Origin: Andrena cerasifolii
Taxonomy: Eukaryota > Arthropoda > Insecta > Hymenoptera > Andrenidae
Length of the DNA: 64,000 nucleotides
Direction of reading: 5' to 3'
NCBI RefSeq assembly: GCF_050908995.1
Contig: NC_135120.1
Coordinates: forward strand, 5,717,433-5,781,432
A program made the position numbers and the translations under genes. Under the pieces are notes generated by a model that ran no database searches, was not told the DNA's origin, and saw only the letters and a list, made by a program, of their open reading frames with translations. Positions 53,341 to 64,000 of this stretch are shown here, piece by piece. Position 1 is the stretch's first letter. Every line of letters begins with the position of its first letter.

Positions 53341-55154
53341 TATATTGTTGTTTGTGGAACCCAATTACATTCCAAATTATCAATCCTTCCTCACCCACCT
53401 GCCGATGTGTATCAACGACCAAATCTTTTTTCAAGTTGTTGAGCGTGAAAAATACAATTATTGAATTCGAAGCGTTTCCTGGGCCTGTGCTTCGTCAATC
53501 CGCACGTGGCAAAACACTTGAGCCGACCGTCCGGGCCTAAAATCTTGGGACGTAACTATTTACCAGCGGTGCCGTGAAATATGGGCTATTGGGCCGAGTC
53601 AAGACCGCGTATCTCTAGACGACATAAACAAACGGAGTCGCGCCGTTCGATGCGATTTCGTGGAACTCAGTTTCCCTTTCCGGTGCGTTTCGTCGCCCAA
53701 TGCCACAATCATTTACAGCCAATAGGCAATAGTCTACCACCTCTTATTTTTTAAGACACACCCCTGCAAGGGCTTTCAAAGGCTTGGTAGAGCCTGAATG
53801 CAACTTGGAAAACCAGATCGAACAAAACCTCTGTACTATCATCATCGACAGAATTGCATTCAGCATTCTGAGACACTACCAGCGCACATTATAACTTTAC
53901 CAAAATTCAAGTGTACAAGTATTTTCATTCAATTTTATCAGAATATATTTTAAGTGTTACGTTGTTACGCGCTACAGTGTCAGTTTGATTTCACCACTGT
54001 CCTTCCACATACCTCAATCACCGTTCAATTAGTGAACTCTTGCGGTGGAAAAAACCGCAAGGAGTGTGACATTGTGTCGTCGGAGTCTTACAACCTCCAA
54101 AGAACAAGTCGACATTTTGGCCACAACACAAGTTGTGGGATTAAAATGAAAAATCTTGCAAGTCTTGTCAAAACCATCTGTCAATCTTTTCTCTTATGGA
54201 AAAATAAAATTTCCACTTTTTGTTATTTTATGTAGGTATACAGTACTGGAAATATTTATTGCATTACTCGAATATTTAGCGTATATCTACTTCCATCTCA
54301 TTTAGTATTAGTACTAGGGAAATGTTGTTGTAAAATGTTTATTACAAAAATGTGCAGCTCACAATGTTATGCGTACTACGTAAATGTGACAGTAATGCAA
54401 TAAGTATTCCGTTTTCGAGATTTTCTTCGTTCTTCGTTATTACGAGCTATCAATAATATTTCCGTTACATTTTTTTGGGAATTATTAGTTCAAAACGATT
54501 GCATAATACGTTGACCATTTGAAATATTAGTATGCATCGTGCTTCGCGTACAACTTATTTTTTAGCCATGTCCACATATACCTAGAGGTCCAAAAAAAAT
54601 ACAAATTCTGGAATTTTTGCAGAAAACGGTATAGGTGAAAATCATACTAACAAGGAAAGGTTTTTAGGTGTCCGCCTCTGGTTGCTTTGGTTTTTGGATA
54701 TGCTTTAGAGGACCAAAACCTAACAAATGCGTGTTTTTTTATTTTGTCCCATTTTCATATTTAGAATTGTTTAGAAGCGTGAAAACGATGACTTTCTTAC
54801 TAGCGAAAGAAAAAACAAGGCGTTAAAGAAAACGCTATACCTAATTGTAACATAGAAGTTATTAACATAATAAAATATATTTTTTATATAACATAAGACC
54901 CAGAGAAAATAGTAACGATCGGAATACAACGATTGATTATGCCGTATGCTATTACATAGTAATTCCATATTGTCTGCAGTGCGTGTGCGACGTAACTGGA
55001 CATCACCTTAAAATGAGATAACAGTATTTGGTCAGCTGGTCGTAATTGGGTTGATATATCAGTAATTCGATCGAACCCGTTTGAAGGACGACAGTAATAG
55101 CGCCCGAAATATTTTTGTTAAATTAATGAATTTGGAAATAAAAATACAGTTTCG
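53341..55154. other. Intergenic
   Basis: No gene recognised. An inverted pair TTATTGCATTACT (54260) / AGTAATGCAATAA (54391) could be a small Tc1-like relic, but no target duplication is seen. An ORF at 53954-54235 has no known motif. Confidence 0.35.
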
Positions 55155-55159
55155 ATAAT

Positions 55160-57110
55160 CATTTATTTATTTATTATATTTGACGATTTCTGGGCACTCA
55201 GTCCTGTTGGATCATTGTACCCCAGCCCATACGAGCAGTCCTATTTTGGAGGGCGCCCCGTTAGACCAGCCTCTCGGGCAAACTCAAGAAGCCTGCTCAC
55301 GGTTGTGTCCTCCATATTCATCGTGCGAAGGAAAGCAGCCCCACCTAATGGTTGTCTGGTCCACCACGCCCTCGCACTGCGTTATTAAGTGCAGAGGAGT
55401 TTCGTCGTCCTCTCTATACCTCGGGCACCATGGTCCCTGTACGATCCCAAGGTGCGCTAGGAGCTTCCTCGTGTGCCAGTATCCTGTGACCATTTCCACG
55501 AGCGGTCGCAACTGCGAGCTACCCAAGTTGTTTAAAGTCGCTCCTAGCTTTCGGGATGGTCCCTTTACCAGGGCCTTCGCATGTCTCATGTATTGGGTCT
55601 GCTTCCAGAGCCGAGCGAGTTGCTGTCTTGTCTAGCGCCTCGTCTACTCATTCATGGTATCCATAGAGATGCCTAACGTCTTCTCGAGCCCTATCGTTCA
55701 CCCCTTCATTACCTTTGAACCCTAGTCTGACGCGGTTGCTTATTGCCAGTTGTGTTAGCGTGTCCATGCAGTGTAGCACCAGAATGGATCTCACTACTCT
55801 ATTTAGTAGGGTTCCGACTGTTGTTGTAGATATAAATGTACTTGCCCTCGTAGTCCCTGACCAGATTCAATCTGGCACAGGTCCTAAGGCCTGCACCTCC
55901 GCCGGAAAGACCGATATTTGTGAGCCCAGGGCGATGAACCTTTCTACCCTGGTCCTCTCTTCTCATATCCCGGCCCCGGTTCCGCTTTTGGTCTTGGAAC
56001 CATCCGTGTACAAAATGAGCCCCCCCCCCCGAGGGAGTAGTTCCTTCGCGTTCTCCTCCGAGTCCTTCCTACTTGCGAATCGAACCGTACCTCCTGCAAG
56101 ATCGCCGTGTGCTCCTTCCCTGCGCCTCTCCACATTCTCCCAAAGTGTATCCTTAGGGCAGCATTCCTAGCCCTGGCCTCCGCAACCACGTGCGAAGGCG
56201 CCAGGTCCAGCAAGACCCCCATCGCCAGGATTGGTGTGGTGGAAAACGCCCCAGTTATCCCTAGCAGTGCCAAGCAATGCACTTTGCTCAGTGTCCTCCT
56301 GTGGGTTGCCCTCCTTGTGGACGTCCACCATACCACTGAGGTATCTGTCGATTGGGGTTCCACGTGCTGCCAATCATCGTTCTACAGGCTCAGTAGGTGA
56401 TACTCGGCTTCTGATTGTGAGTCTACTTCGCGATGTGGCTTTTCCAGGTGAGCTTCTTATTTCATGTTACCCCTAGATACTTCACCTATGGGGAGGTGCG
56501 AAGTTCAGTGCCAAATATTCAGGGGCCCTTAAACTTGAAGCTTTCGCGTGAAAAGTACCATCTCTGTTTCATCTGGGTTTACCCTGAATTATTGGGAGTG
56601 GCACCATTCCTGGACTAGTGTGAGTGCTTTCTACATTCTCCTAGCCATCAATGTTGGGTTCTTGCCTCTGACCGAGATATGTCGTCGGCGTAGCCCTTTA
56701 CTATTACTCCTTCGTCTCCGAGCCCACGTAGCAGCACATCCACCACCAGGGTCCACAGTAATGCGGCAAGCACTCCTCCTGTGGACAGCCCCTGTCGGCC
56801 CGATCCCTTATTCGCGGTCCCTTCACAGCTGGCCATCACGGTTCTGGTCCGTAACATGTTGTGAGTCCATCTTCCGATCGATTCCTCAACCTTAAAGCTA
56901 TTCAGAACCTTGCAAATGACTTCTCAGGACGAATTGTCTCCTTTCGCGTCAGAGTCCCTTTTAACACCTCTACTAGGTGTTGGAGCGTCGTCTCCGACTG
57001 CCGACCTGATACGCGAGCTAAGAGATTTGCACTGGTCTTTCCACTAGCGCATGCTCCCTGATGTGCCTGTCCACCAGTCTTGCCAGTATCTGGTTTTGAG
57101 AGTCGCAAAC
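55160..57110 (-). pseudogene. R1/Jockey-type non-LTR retrotransposon, RT to C-terminus
   Basis: Minus-strand pieces, in order: SGRQSETTLQHLVEVL (RT finger, about 57010-56960); RQGLSTGGVLAALLWTLVVD ... VKGYADDI (RT palm with the YADD catalytic box, about 56790-56680); RTLSKVHCLALLGITGAFST (about 56310-56250); ILYTDGSKTKSGTGAG (first RNase H Asp block, about 56005-55970); and LGIVQGPWCPRYREDDETPL then HLITQCEG (degenerate Cys/His terminal motif, about 55460-55370). Several frames are used, so it is inactive. A short (TAAA)n-like tail lies at 55160-55178. The endonuclease and ORF1 are missing. Confidence 0.8.
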
Positions 57111-58698
57111 ATTTGTTTCTTCAATTAATCTTATTAAATAAAAAAAAAAACTTATGCTTTTGATCAATAAATACAATAACTATTCAATAATGTCAAAGTC
57201 AATTAAGGTGTGAGTAATTGGGCCTCTTGCCCTACGTGAAAATCCTTTAGAAATTAACTTTTTCCCCTTTTCTTGTTTTTATTTTTTTCTGATTTTACTC
57301 GAAGAAGCGTGCACATTATTGTCACGGAAATCAAGTGGGTGGGCAAGTACCTACTTATATGTGGAAATGCATTCTTCTGATAAACAGAGTATCATCATTG
57401 AATACGTGATTAACAGGTTTCTATTCTGATTGTTAATCATACGTAAGTACGAATGCTGTACGGTCATCGCTGTTGAAAATAATGTGAGAATTTTGAAGAG
57501 TGTGTGCATTTGAAGTAATATTACAAGTTTCCGAATTTCTCATTTCATTGTCACGAGGTATACTAACATCGGTCGTAAAGCTCTGTCTCTTTTTGTTAGC
57601 TTTGGTTCGGACGCAGCAGAGTCAGCCTTTTTTCTTTCGAGCACCTTTATTTACGGCACCGGAGGCGAAGAGAAATGGTGAGCAGAGTGTATGTACAAGG
57701 GAGAACCGCTCGAGAGAGGCGAAACAACTTAATGACGCCAATAACACGACTAATTTATGTTCTCGATAAAAGTGTTAAACTCAAGTCGCTACCGTTTCGT
57801 GATTATCTTGATTCGCTTCATGTCCAGTATATTAAACATCGAAATATGGAGGTGTGCTCCGTCCTTTGCAGGAGCTCGATGAATTTAATCCTTGAATCTA
57901 TTTTATTAGAGTTTATCAAAGAGTTAACAGGCACACGGGGTTCTAAAGATAATTTATGCGTGTTATTAGGCAATTTACCATATCAATCTCATTAAGTTTT
58001 TTATCAAACTCTTTTAACGTGCAGAAATCTTTGTACAACAATTGTGACTGGTAATTTCATCTTCTGAACAGATTTTAAAAGAATTTAACCCTCAAACACC
58101 ACACTATGTTTTCCTAACGCTTCCACCACACTGGGTCCACGCGACCCAGAATTTTCTTTCCTCTATATATCACGATTTTCCGTACCGATTTAAACAATTT
58201 TTTTTAATCAATTCGTCAGACAATAAGGAAATAGCATATATCGATAGTTTGGTGAAAAATCTTTTGATGCTGAAGATATTTTGAAAAAAGACGTCCCTGT
58301 TCTGGAAGTTCCGTTTTTTATTCTTTTAATCGAAGTTTTTCTCAAAAAGGTACAGGAATTGTATTATACATCAATTGAAAGGTTTTACCGCCCTACCCAA
58401 CAATCTTACCTAGTCCTTACCTAAACGTGGGGTCACGCACGACGGCTGTTAATTAATTATAAATCGATAAACATATATCATGAAAAGTTATAGTGTAAAC
58501 ACATTATCAAAATATTATTATTTATTATTTCACTCTTTTTAGATCACTGTGTTTTATTTTTTATTGTTACGTTTTGCTTACATCGTCGTGGGTTTTTTTA
58601 AAAATTGTAATTTTATTTTTTTATTTCGCTTTTTTTTTAGAGGACTGTGTTTAATAGGCCACCCAATATTGTAGCATTACAAGAGTTGGAACGACTTA
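57111..58698. other. Intergenic; possible leader exon near 57580-57677
   Basis: CTCTGTCTCTTTTT-type text, a GC-richer stretch and AAATG|GTGAGC at 57677 could be a first exon ending at a start codon, but no downstream exon supports it. At 58085-58452 two TTAA sites bound GGGTCCACGCGACCC-like sequence without matching ends. Nothing else is recognised. Confidence 0.3.
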
Positions 58699-59128
58699 GG
58701 AAGATTTAATTTTTGTAGAATATACAGTCTTGTAGTTCTGTGTTTTTTTATTGCCATTCGACTGCAGCGCCGCCTGGCGGCCAAATGCCATAAAATATGT
58801 TTAAGAACCAGCCGTTAAACCAGTGGTGCACAGGGAGCCGTTTTTAGCGCCTAGCTGCGAGCAACCCGCCTGTCCCGTTGCTAAGGTTAGAATCGGTGAG
58901 GAGAACTGCAGTAGGAAGATTTAATTTCTTTAGAATATACAGTCTTGTAGTTCTGTGTTTTTTTTACTTCTATTCTACTGCAGCGCCGCCTGGCGGCCAA
59001 ATGCCATAAAATATGTTTAAGAACCTGCCATTAAACCAGTGGTGCACAGGGAGCCGTTTTTAGCGCCTAGCTGCGAGCAACCCGCCTGTCCCGTTGCTAA
59101 GGTTAGAATCGGTGAGGCGAACTGCAGT
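58699..59128. repeat. Tandem duplication, period 215 bp
   Basis: AGGAAGATTTAATTTTTGTA (58699) and AGGAAGATTTAATTTCTTTA (58914) start two copies that both contain CAGCGCCGCCTGGCGGCCAA and the left half of hAT family E. The duplication crosses the left border of the element at 58821 and therefore postdates its insertion. Confidence 0.85.
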
Positions 59129-59263
59129 AGTGTACGTGTATTTGGTATGACTTGAACCCAGCTATATACACTACTGCAGTTCTCCTCACCAATTCTAACC
59201 TTAGCAACGGGACAGGCGGTTGCTCGCAGCTAGGCGCTAAAAACGGCTCCCTGTGCATCCCTG
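58821..59263. mobile_element. hAT-type miniature family E, copy 2, perfect CGTTAAAC duplication
   Basis: CAGTGGTGCACAGGGAGCCG at the left and CAGGGATGCACAGGGAGCCG inverted at the right share TTTTTAGCGCCTAGCTGCGA. CGTTAAAC flanks both sides (58813-58820, 59264-59271). The left half and flank are duplicated internally by the 215-bp tandem repeat. Confidence 0.85.
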
Positions 59264-59461
59264 CGTTAAACGATACCTAACAAATGCAAAAAAAACGACA
59301 TGAAGATCGGTCCAGTAGTTTTGGAGAAAAATGGTAAAAGACACCACCATCCCACGCACAAACGTACAACCTCTTACCCTACAGGCCTGCCCTAAACGCA
59401 TATATATTCTCCGTTCCGTCATGAATAATAAACATAATAATATGTCTATACGAACGTTGTA

Positions 59462-59766
59462 CAGTGAACTCTCGCTATAAGCGCATTTCAACTATGCGTT
59501 GAACGTGCGTCGCTATCCCCACGACTTCTTGGAAACCTTCGGTCGAGAGTGAGAGAACCCGAGAGCGAGCGAGGGGGGACAAAAGAATCGGCACAACATT
59601 ACCGTTGGATAAGATAGAGAGAAAGCATGATACTTAGTCTCGCTTCATCCATCACGTGCCTACGCTCTGTTTCTCTATCGCGTCATCGGTGGCTCAGAAT
59701 CGTCGATGCTATGCGTTGAGTGCGCGTCGCCAGCCTTGAACGCGCGCCTATAACGAGATTTTACTG
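59462..59766. mobile_element. Tigger/pogo-type miniature, TA-flanked
   Basis: CAGTGAACTCTCGCTATAAG and inverted CAGTAAAATCTCGTTATAGG are flanked by TA (59460-59461, 59767-59768). CAGT.RAA.CTCG.TATA is the typical Tigger/pogo terminus. Internal ATGCGTTGARYGYGCGTCGC occurs twice (59495, 59710). Non-coding. Confidence 0.78.
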
Positions 59767-59768
59767 TA

Positions 59769-61175
59769 TATTGCGTTGAATTTGAAAACTTGTTTAGTAC
59801 ACATACTGTTCGTTGTGAATTTGGTAGAATACACGAATAAGGATGGAATATGTGCACGTGGAATGGATCCTTGTCCAAAAAAGAGTCGAAATTGTAGAAT
59901 AACTCTTCTTCGCAAGTGGTTGTGTTTTTACCCTTAGAGGGCCGGGATTTTTTCATTGAAATTCTAAATTTTATTTTCTTAAAATTTATGCATATATACC
60001 ACCAAAATGGCCGGCAAAGTATCCCAATTCTTAGGTGGCCACTGCACTGGCCAACCCGGCCCTCCGAAGGTTAAGAAAATCAATTTGAAAATGGAAACAA
60101 TTCTTAATTTAGTCAGGGTGCGTGCGTAGCGGACGAGTTTTCGAACTTTATTTTCTCGAAAATGGGGTCTTATGTAAAAAGGTTCTTTCTATATTTTCGA
60201 CTTATTTTTGCATGAGGGATCATGTTCTTTTCGCTTTTATCACGATTTTGAAAACACACAAAAAAAATTTATACAAAATTTATATAAATTTTCTTTTCCG
60301 TTTCAAACATCTTATACAGTTTCTCATTAATCCCTTAAATTTAATCAACATCATACAAAGGTTCTGTACAGTAAATCTTTAAATATCTTACACCAAATCT
60401 CAGTTGACTGCTCAACATGTTTTGCGTTACGTGACTCGCCGGTGGTTCACGATGGTTATCGAAAATGAAACTTTCATCGAAGGGACAAGTGTAATTTTTC
60501 AATTGGATACTTATTAAAAAAAAGAAAAAGAAACTGGAATTATGAAAAACTGACTAAAGACTATAGCTGATACTTTTCTATTATCAAATATTGCAGTCTA
60601 ATACTTTGTTTTGTTTTTAAGGTTCTACGTTAAATTACTCTGGATAGTACCTAATTCATTAGGTATTATCAGCGACAGGAATGTAAATCGTAACAGGTTA
60701 ATAGCGTGCCGCGAATACTTCATCAGCAGTTTCATAACTCGGTTGATTATGCATCAGCCAATATCTTACACGGACACTGTATTTACCTAATATATCATTC
60801 GGAACTGTGACATTACGGTGTCTCCACAAAATACTGCGTTGTCGAAGCGGCTCACCCTTACGTAATGTTCACTCACCGCTTCCTGTTTGCTCTTGCTGAT
60901 CACTCCACTCCCCCAATTTCTCGTTTCGTTCTTTTCACCCGGCCATGCGAGTCAGTGCGGCGGCCGCCCGTACGGTAGGAAAAAAAGTAGCGAGATCGTG
61001 AAAGCAGTAGAACCGTGAAGATAATAGTGCACTCTAGCCTCGAAAGTTAAGAGACCAGAGGTATATTCTGTGTACGTTTTGTTTGTACTATCCAAGCGAA
61101 CAGGCCTACATAGTACGTGACCCTACATGAGCGCCGAAAAACACATCTGCCGGCTGGCACCTACAACTTATCGCT
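59769..61175. other. Intergenic, CpG-richer at 60840-61000
   Basis: No gene recognised. 60890-61060 has promoter-like base composition but no supporting ORF. Confidence 0.35.
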
Positions 61176-61178
61176 TTA

Positions 61179-61360
61179 AGGCGGATTCACACATATGACT
61201 TTCGCGATGGCTCAGTGCTGTTAGTGTAAAAAATATCGTTTCCCTGTTTTCGGATGTAGCAGTTCACACTTCTCTGTGTCAGTTGCTGACACTGACACAA
61301 ACAGACCACCGGCACTCAGGGCACTGAACCGCCAGGGAACTGATAGGTGTGAATCCGCCT
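61179..61360. mobile_element. PIF/Harbinger-like miniature, TTA duplication (182 bp)
   Basis: AGGCGGATTCACACATATGA and inverted AGGCGGATTCACACCTATCA are flanked by TTA (61176-61178, 61361-61363). The interior has inverted GTGTCAG/CTGACAC. Non-coding. Confidence 0.78.
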
Positions 61361-61363
61361 TTA

Positions 61364-62426
61364 CATTATAATTCGAGTGTGCCCTAAGTACCGTACCTTG
61401 TAAAGCTATAATAACTGACCTGGGAGCCACACAAGTCACCCAAGTGGTGTGTAAAACCTAACCCAAACCGTATCTCTGGTGTTAAAAACAACCAAAAGTG
61501 TTATTCGCCACTTGTTACAGGCCTACACTTATTTGGCCATATTCCAGCACATCCCGGGGCCTTAAAGTAGGTATCTACTAATGTCCAAAAATTATATCGA
61601 AAACGTTGCTGTGGCTCTTGTTTGGAGACGCTTAATGCGCTACCGACTTAGGCCCCTGTTGCTTTTACGACGACACTGTAACTTTGTAAAGCCCAATAGC
61701 TAATTGTTGTACGTACTTATAACTTCCAGTCGCTATACAGCTTTCGTTTCCGGAACGAGCAACGGGAGTTAATGAAACGCATCGAAACCGCTGCGCTGCT
61801 CCCGATAGAAATACCAGATGCACGCGCCGATAAGCGAACAGTCTACGAACCCACGGGCCACAGCCCACGGAAACGGCATTCCTGTGTGGCGCGCGACACT
61901 TTACAACTTTATTGTCTGCCGATTATCAGGGCTGTCTGGGCGTGCGATCTCGATCCGCCGGATTCACGCTGATTCCGCTTGTATTTCTACGCCGGTGCGA
62001 ACGCGACACCCGGGCGATCAAGTGCGTCTACATACATACGCGTGCGACCTCTGAATGTCCTCCGCAGAGATACACACTTTACAGCCGCGGTGTCGAGCAC
62101 ACGTATGCGCACGCGCCTAAGGACATCTGCCCAAAGTCTCATTCGTAACTTGCGGTAGTATACTGTCCTCTTTAGTTAAAGTGTTCTAGGTATCTAGCAT
62201 TTCGAAACGTCCGAGAAAACTGAAGTTTTACCATTTCCTTTGTGCCGTCCTTGTAAAAAAATAAATATATTAGACTGTTTCTAGATCTCTGCGAAGCACG
62301 TAGGTTTTTATAATTTTATTTAAAAGCTAAACGACGTACGGTACTTTAAATACTTCAATATTTCTTGAAAAATGTAAAATACTCCGTATTACTCCGAAAA
62401 GTGTCTGACTTCGCGTGGATTGACCC
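61364..62426. other. Intergenic
   Basis: GC-richer at 61740-62130 with overlapping small ORFs but no recognisable motif or splice structure. Confidence 0.35.
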
Positions 62427-62647
62427 CAAATCAATTCAGTGCTCAGATTTTCAGCTTCGGTTTTAAGTAATTAGCGGGCCGTTGTATAAGAAAAAAAGAT
62501 CCGCATCTCTCTTAATCCACTACTGACTTTGATTCGTTTAACTTAGTCTCTACCAAGTTTTTATTATCTTCGATCGTAAAGTGACCTTCATACAGCCTGC
62601 CAATTACTTAAAACCGAAGCTGAAAATCTGAGCACTGAATTGATTTG
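62427..62647. mobile_element. Miniature with perfect 45-bp inverted ends
   Basis: CAAATCAATTCAGTGCTCAG continuing to TTCAGCTTCGGTTTTAAGTA is exactly inverted at 62601-62647. The perfect match over about 45 bp implies recent origin. The target duplication is not obvious. Confidence 0.75.
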
Positions 62648-62950
62648 TATACAATTGAAATTAGCAAAGTTGATTTCCCAACCTTTGTATCTGAACTTTT
62701 TTAATTTTTTCAAGAATTAAAGGGAATTAGCTTCTTTCATACATGAGTCACGTTTATGGGGGTGGGGGGTCATATAGGCAGCAACACTCATGAATGAAAG
62801 TGTAAGATAAAGTACACCCAGTACAAAATTGTGGACTCGATGTATATACTGCGTGTAAAAGCCATAATAATGGCGCATCGTTCCAAAAAATGACATTAAC
62901 GGAATAGGCGTGACGTTGAATAGCTAAAAGGTTAAAACATTCAGACACAA

Positions 62951-63003
62951 AAATTGTAGGAAAAAAATTCAAACACTGCTACAATCAAAGACACGTCCCA
63001 TTA
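62951..63003. mobile_element. Family A fragment preserving an empty Harbinger site
   Basis: AAAAAAATTCAAACACTGCT and ACAATCAAAG..CGTCCCATTA align with 4741-4785, but continue past the single TTA without the 4786-5153 insertion. Confidence 0.65.
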
Positions 63004-63340
63004 TAGTCTGATTTTCGAGAGTTGAGACCTGAGGCGGGTCCCTCGGACGGAGCGTGGTTAAGGAGGTTCGATACCTCACTTGCGGGGCAGGCGGCGAGAG
63101 GGGTAAGTCTATGCTCATACATGGGAGCTATGAACATGAAGAGTCTGTGAACTTCACGAACGTTCAACACTTGCATGCTCATTCTGCCTCTGCTTGCCTC
63201 GTTCGCGATCGTGCCTCAAGTCTCTACCCGGCCTAATATGTGCTCCCAAGTTAATTTCATTTGGCCCAAAGTCAGGGGAGTGATACTCCCTGGTATGTAA
63301 AGCTTCAATTAATGGATCACGTACAATGCTTCATGAATAT
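63004..63340. other. Spacer
   Basis: No gene recognised. Confidence 0.35.
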
Positions 63341-64000
63341 TAGGGCGGAGCGATACTATATAGGCGAAAATTTAAATTTGAATTTTCAGTTGGCCTGGGT
63401 GCGGGATAATTTGTCTTTTGATTAACCAAGCACAAAATAAAAAAAAAATTGGAAAAATATTCATGTCTGCAGGTTCCTTTTTCTCCTAAAAATGATTATA
63501 TGATTATATGATTATATGATTATATGCTTATATGCTTATATGATTATATGATTAAATGATTATAGGATTCTAGGATTATAGGATTATTGGATTGTATGAT
63601 TGTATGATTGTATGATTGTATGATTGTATGATTGTATGATTGTATGATTGTATGATTGTATGATTGTATGATTGTATGATTGTATGATTGTATGATTGTA
63701 TGATTGTATGATTGTATGATTGTATGATTGTATGATTGTATGATTCTATGATTGTATGATTATATGATTATATGATTATATGATTATATGATTATATGAT
63801 TATATGATTATATGATTATATGATTATATGATTATATGATTATATGATTGTATGATTATATGATTATATGATTATATGATTATATGATTATATGATTATA
63901 TGATTATATGATTATATGATTATATGATTATATGATTATATGATTATATGATTATATGATTATATGATTATATGATTATATGATTATATGATTATATGAT
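63341..64000. mobile_element. hAT-type foldback family F, copy 2, cut by window end
   Basis: TAGGGCGGAGCGATACTATA and the following 150 bp match the inverted right arm of copy 1 (46288 inwards), through CTGCAGGTTCCTTTTTCTCC. The array then begins and no right arm is reached. Confidence 0.85.
63494..64000. repeat. Octanucleotide array ATTATATG / ATTGTATG, more than 60 copies
   Basis: Runs of ATTATATG flank a homogeneous block of about 22 ATTGTATG units (about 63590-63740), with scattered single variants (ATTCTATG, ATGCTTAT). It continues off the right edge. Confidence 0.95.

Noticed and set aside
54240..54415. Possible small Tc1-like element
   Set aside because: Only about 15 bp of inverted similarity and no TA duplication.
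55180..56618. Plus-strand ORFs up to 151 codons
   Set aside because: They are antisense shadows of the retrotransposon coding regions on the minus strand.
58085..58452. Possible piggyBac-like element between two TTAA sites
   Set aside because: The ends inside the TTAA sites are not inverted copies of each other; TTAA is frequent in AT-rich DNA.
63060..63085. GGTTCGATACC resembling a tRNA T-arm
   Set aside because: No acceptor or D-arm can be paired around it; no tRNA is supported anywhere in the window.

Overview
This window looks like nuclear DNA of an arthropod, most likely an insect and possibly a hymenopteran. That assignment is an inference. It rests on the AT-rich intergenic background, the spliced-gene signals, the insect-type DNA-transposon fossils (pogo, PIF/Harbinger, hAT, piggyBac-like and Mutator-like) and the RNase H-bearing non-LTR retrotransposons. 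Nothing looks bacterial: there are no operons, no tRNA genes and no CRISPR array. Host coding content is very low. Only a short polyubiquitin ORF (914-1525) and a probable first exon encoding a signal peptide (18424-18472) are credible host genes. Almost everything else is mobile DNA, much of it nested.

Layout. 1-500 is a decayed Mutator-like transposase on the minus strand, cut by the window edge. 900-1820 is polyubiquitin with a degenerate last unit. 2.6-3.2 kb holds a foldback with a hAT miniature element at its edge. 3.95-10.7 kb is a nest: two copies of a CAGGG-ended, TA-flanked element, a PIF/Harbinger-like miniature, a TTAA-flanked palindrome, and a 1.57-kb palindrome with Transib-like ends (CACAGTG, 5-bp duplication). 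11.4-21.2 kb holds several TA-flanked pogo-like miniatures, a hAT family with an expanded internal repeat, and the signal-peptide exon. 22.1-28.9 kb carries two long-armed foldbacks with TTA/TAA flanks, both containing fragments of the same coding sequence in opposed orientations, and between them a double nest of pogo-like elements. 29.4-36.5 kb has more TTAA foldbacks, a LINE tail, two abutting minisatellites and a PIF/Harbinger transposase 5' part. 37-43.2 kb has hAT miniatures, a THAP fragment, a pogo-like element with a psq helix-turn-helix, and a 5S-rRNA-headed SINE with a 14-bp target duplication. 43.4-46.6 kb is a LINE interrupted by a hAT foldback that is itself interrupted by a pogo-like element. 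47.5-48.8 kb is a dead pogo/Tigger transposase. 51-64 kb has further nested hAT elements, an R1/Jockey-type LINE piece and a second hAT foldback whose octanucleotide array runs off the window end.

How it fits together. The terminal motifs sort the elements into a few families: TA-flanked pogo-like, TTAA-flanked piggyBac-like, TWA-flanked Harbinger-like and 8-bp-flanked hAT-like. Many are non-autonomous, and several retain one domain of a parental transposase (psq N-terminus, PHD-like C-terminus, DDE core). Perfect target duplications and two internal empty-site homologues let several insertions be ordered in time. The recurring, less ordinary theme is element growth by palindrome formation and internal tandem amplification.
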